64,000 nt of DNA, from the NCBI RefSeq assembly GCF_001437425.1, contig NZ_JQCD01000031.1, forward strand, positions 190,299 through 254,298. Direction: 5' to 3'. This DNA is from Weissella minor (GTDB lineage: Bacteria; Bacillota; Bacilli; Lactobacillales; Lactobacillaceae). The notes beneath the pieces are model-generated. The model was not told the origin of the DNA. It worked only from the letters and a program-made list of their open reading frames with translations, and ran no database searches. Positions 63,429 through 64,000 of this stretch are shown piece by piece (positions within the stretch are counted from its first letter, which is position 1; every line of letters begins with the position of its first letter). A program made the position numbers and the translations under genes.

Positions 63429-64000
63429 TATGATTTTAGGACGTTATCTTCCAGGCGTTTCATGGGTCCATCGCTTAGATGCGCGAACAAAATTTATTTT
63501 GAGTATGCTCTTTATCTTCGTTATTTTTATGGCGAATAATATCTATGGTTATCTCTTTGCGACAGCATTTGTCGCTTTAAGCATTATCATGACGGGGCTT
63601 GGTTTTAAGGTGTTCTTTAATGGTTTAAAGCCACTAGCAATGTTGATGTTAATTACAACCTTCTTACAGCTATTCTTTATGAATACTGGAACCGTTTTGG
63701 TTCATTGGTGGATTTTTACGATTACGACAGATGGTGTGATTAATAGTGTGATTGTTTTCGTGCGTTTTATGTTGATTATTATGTTTACAACGATTTTGAC
63801 ATTAACGACACCACCACTAGAAGTTGCGGATGCAATGGAGTCATTGATGAGTCCTTTACGTAAGATTGGGGTGCCAGTGTCCGAATTAGCGCTTATGGTT
63901 TCGATTGCGCTACGTTTCGTGCCAACGTTAATGGATGAGGCCCAATCAATTATGAACGCGCAGCGAGCACGTGGGGTGGCTTTTAACGAGGGTGGCTTAA
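63421..64000 (+). CDS. ecfT: ECF transporter transmembrane protein EcfT (partial, runs off the window)
   Basis: The frame opens at ATG 63421 (GGAGG upstream, overlapping ecfA2 by eight bases) and stays open for 193 codons to the window end; the family is about 265 residues. LPGVSWVHRLDARTKFILSMLFIFVIFMAN is the family start, and the first Ala-Arg-Gly coupling motif is seen as MNAQRARGVAF, which contacts EcfA. The C-terminal part is missing from the window. Confidence 0.94.
   Translation, partial: MSNMILGRYLPGVSWVHRLDARTKFILSMLFIFVIFMANNIYGYLFATAFVALSIIMTGLGFKVFFNGLKPLAMLMLITTFLQLFFMNTGTVLVHWWIFTITTDGVINSVIVFVRFMLIIMFTTILTLTTPPLEVADAMESLMSPLRKIGVPVSELALMVSIALRFVPTLMDEAQSIMNAQRARGVAFNEGGL

Noticed and set aside
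1-64000. CRISPR arrays, tRNA or rRNA genes, prophage or intact insertion sequences
   Set aside because: No regularly spaced repeats, no cloverleaf or rRNA sequence and no transposase or integrase gene were seen by reading; no tool search was possible.

Overview
The window is a chromosomal segment of a low-GC Gram-positive lactic acid bacterium, most likely Weissella or a close relative in the Leuconostocaceae/Lactobacillaceae. The evidence is the Firmicute gene order (tadA - SRP RNA - dnaX - ybaB - recR - yaaL - tmk - darA - holB - rsmI; S10/spc/alpha ribosomal operon; cysS - mrnC - rlmB - sigH - rpmG - secE - nusG - rplKA - rplJL), the 39-residue L36, an RNA downstream of rplQ that fits the L17 downstream element of Lactobacillales, and a methionine T-box. 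The genus is inferred; no rRNA gene is present to confirm it.

Region 1 (about 1-11,400) is accessory. It holds a methyltransferase-like gene; a two-gene unit of a secreted, glycine-rich and cationic protein overlapped by a small membrane protein (the best candidate here for an undescribed system, possibly a bacteriocin-like effector with its immunity protein); a glpT-type transporter broken by one base; an Rgg-type regulator divergent from an unknown gene and an odd SDR; a reductase/ArsR pair; a DHA2 drug exporter followed by a PadR regulator; and a HxlR regulator divergent from a quinone-reductase-like gene. Several of these regulator-target pairs carry a clear palindrome at the promoter.

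Region 2 (about 11,400-27,600) is housekeeping: pepF, a hydrolase, rsmC-like and tadA, SRP RNA, DNA polymerase III tau/gamma and delta', recombination repair, thymidylate kinase, c-di-AMP receptor, acyl-ACP thioesterase, galE, the tRNA t6A genes tsaB and tsaD flanking two acetyltransferases, and a polyprenyl diphosphate synthase on the minus strand.

Region 3 (about 27,760-41,780) is the S10-spc-alpha ribosomal cluster with secY, adk, infA and rpoA. It starts with a strong promoter and a long structured leader, has no rpsN between rplE and rpsH, and ends with an L17 downstream element.

Region 4 (about 41,800-64,000) contains metQ-metN-metI (minus strand) under a Met T-box, pncB-nadE for NAD synthesis, cysS-mrnC-rlmB, a SigH/ComX-like sigma factor, rpmG-secE-nusG, the L11/L1 and L10/L7-L12 operons with their autoregulatory leaders, a Mn/Zn ABC transporter, an NDH-2 with a membrane extension, a TrmH-family methyltransferase with an acyltransferase, and the ECF energy-coupling module ecfA1-ecfA2-ecfT, cut by the window end. 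Both substrate-binding proteins in the region (MetQ and the metal-binding protein) lack the lipobox cysteine.

No rRNA, tRNA, CRISPR array, prophage or intact insertion sequence was seen. All comparisons to known families are from memory of their motifs, not from searches.
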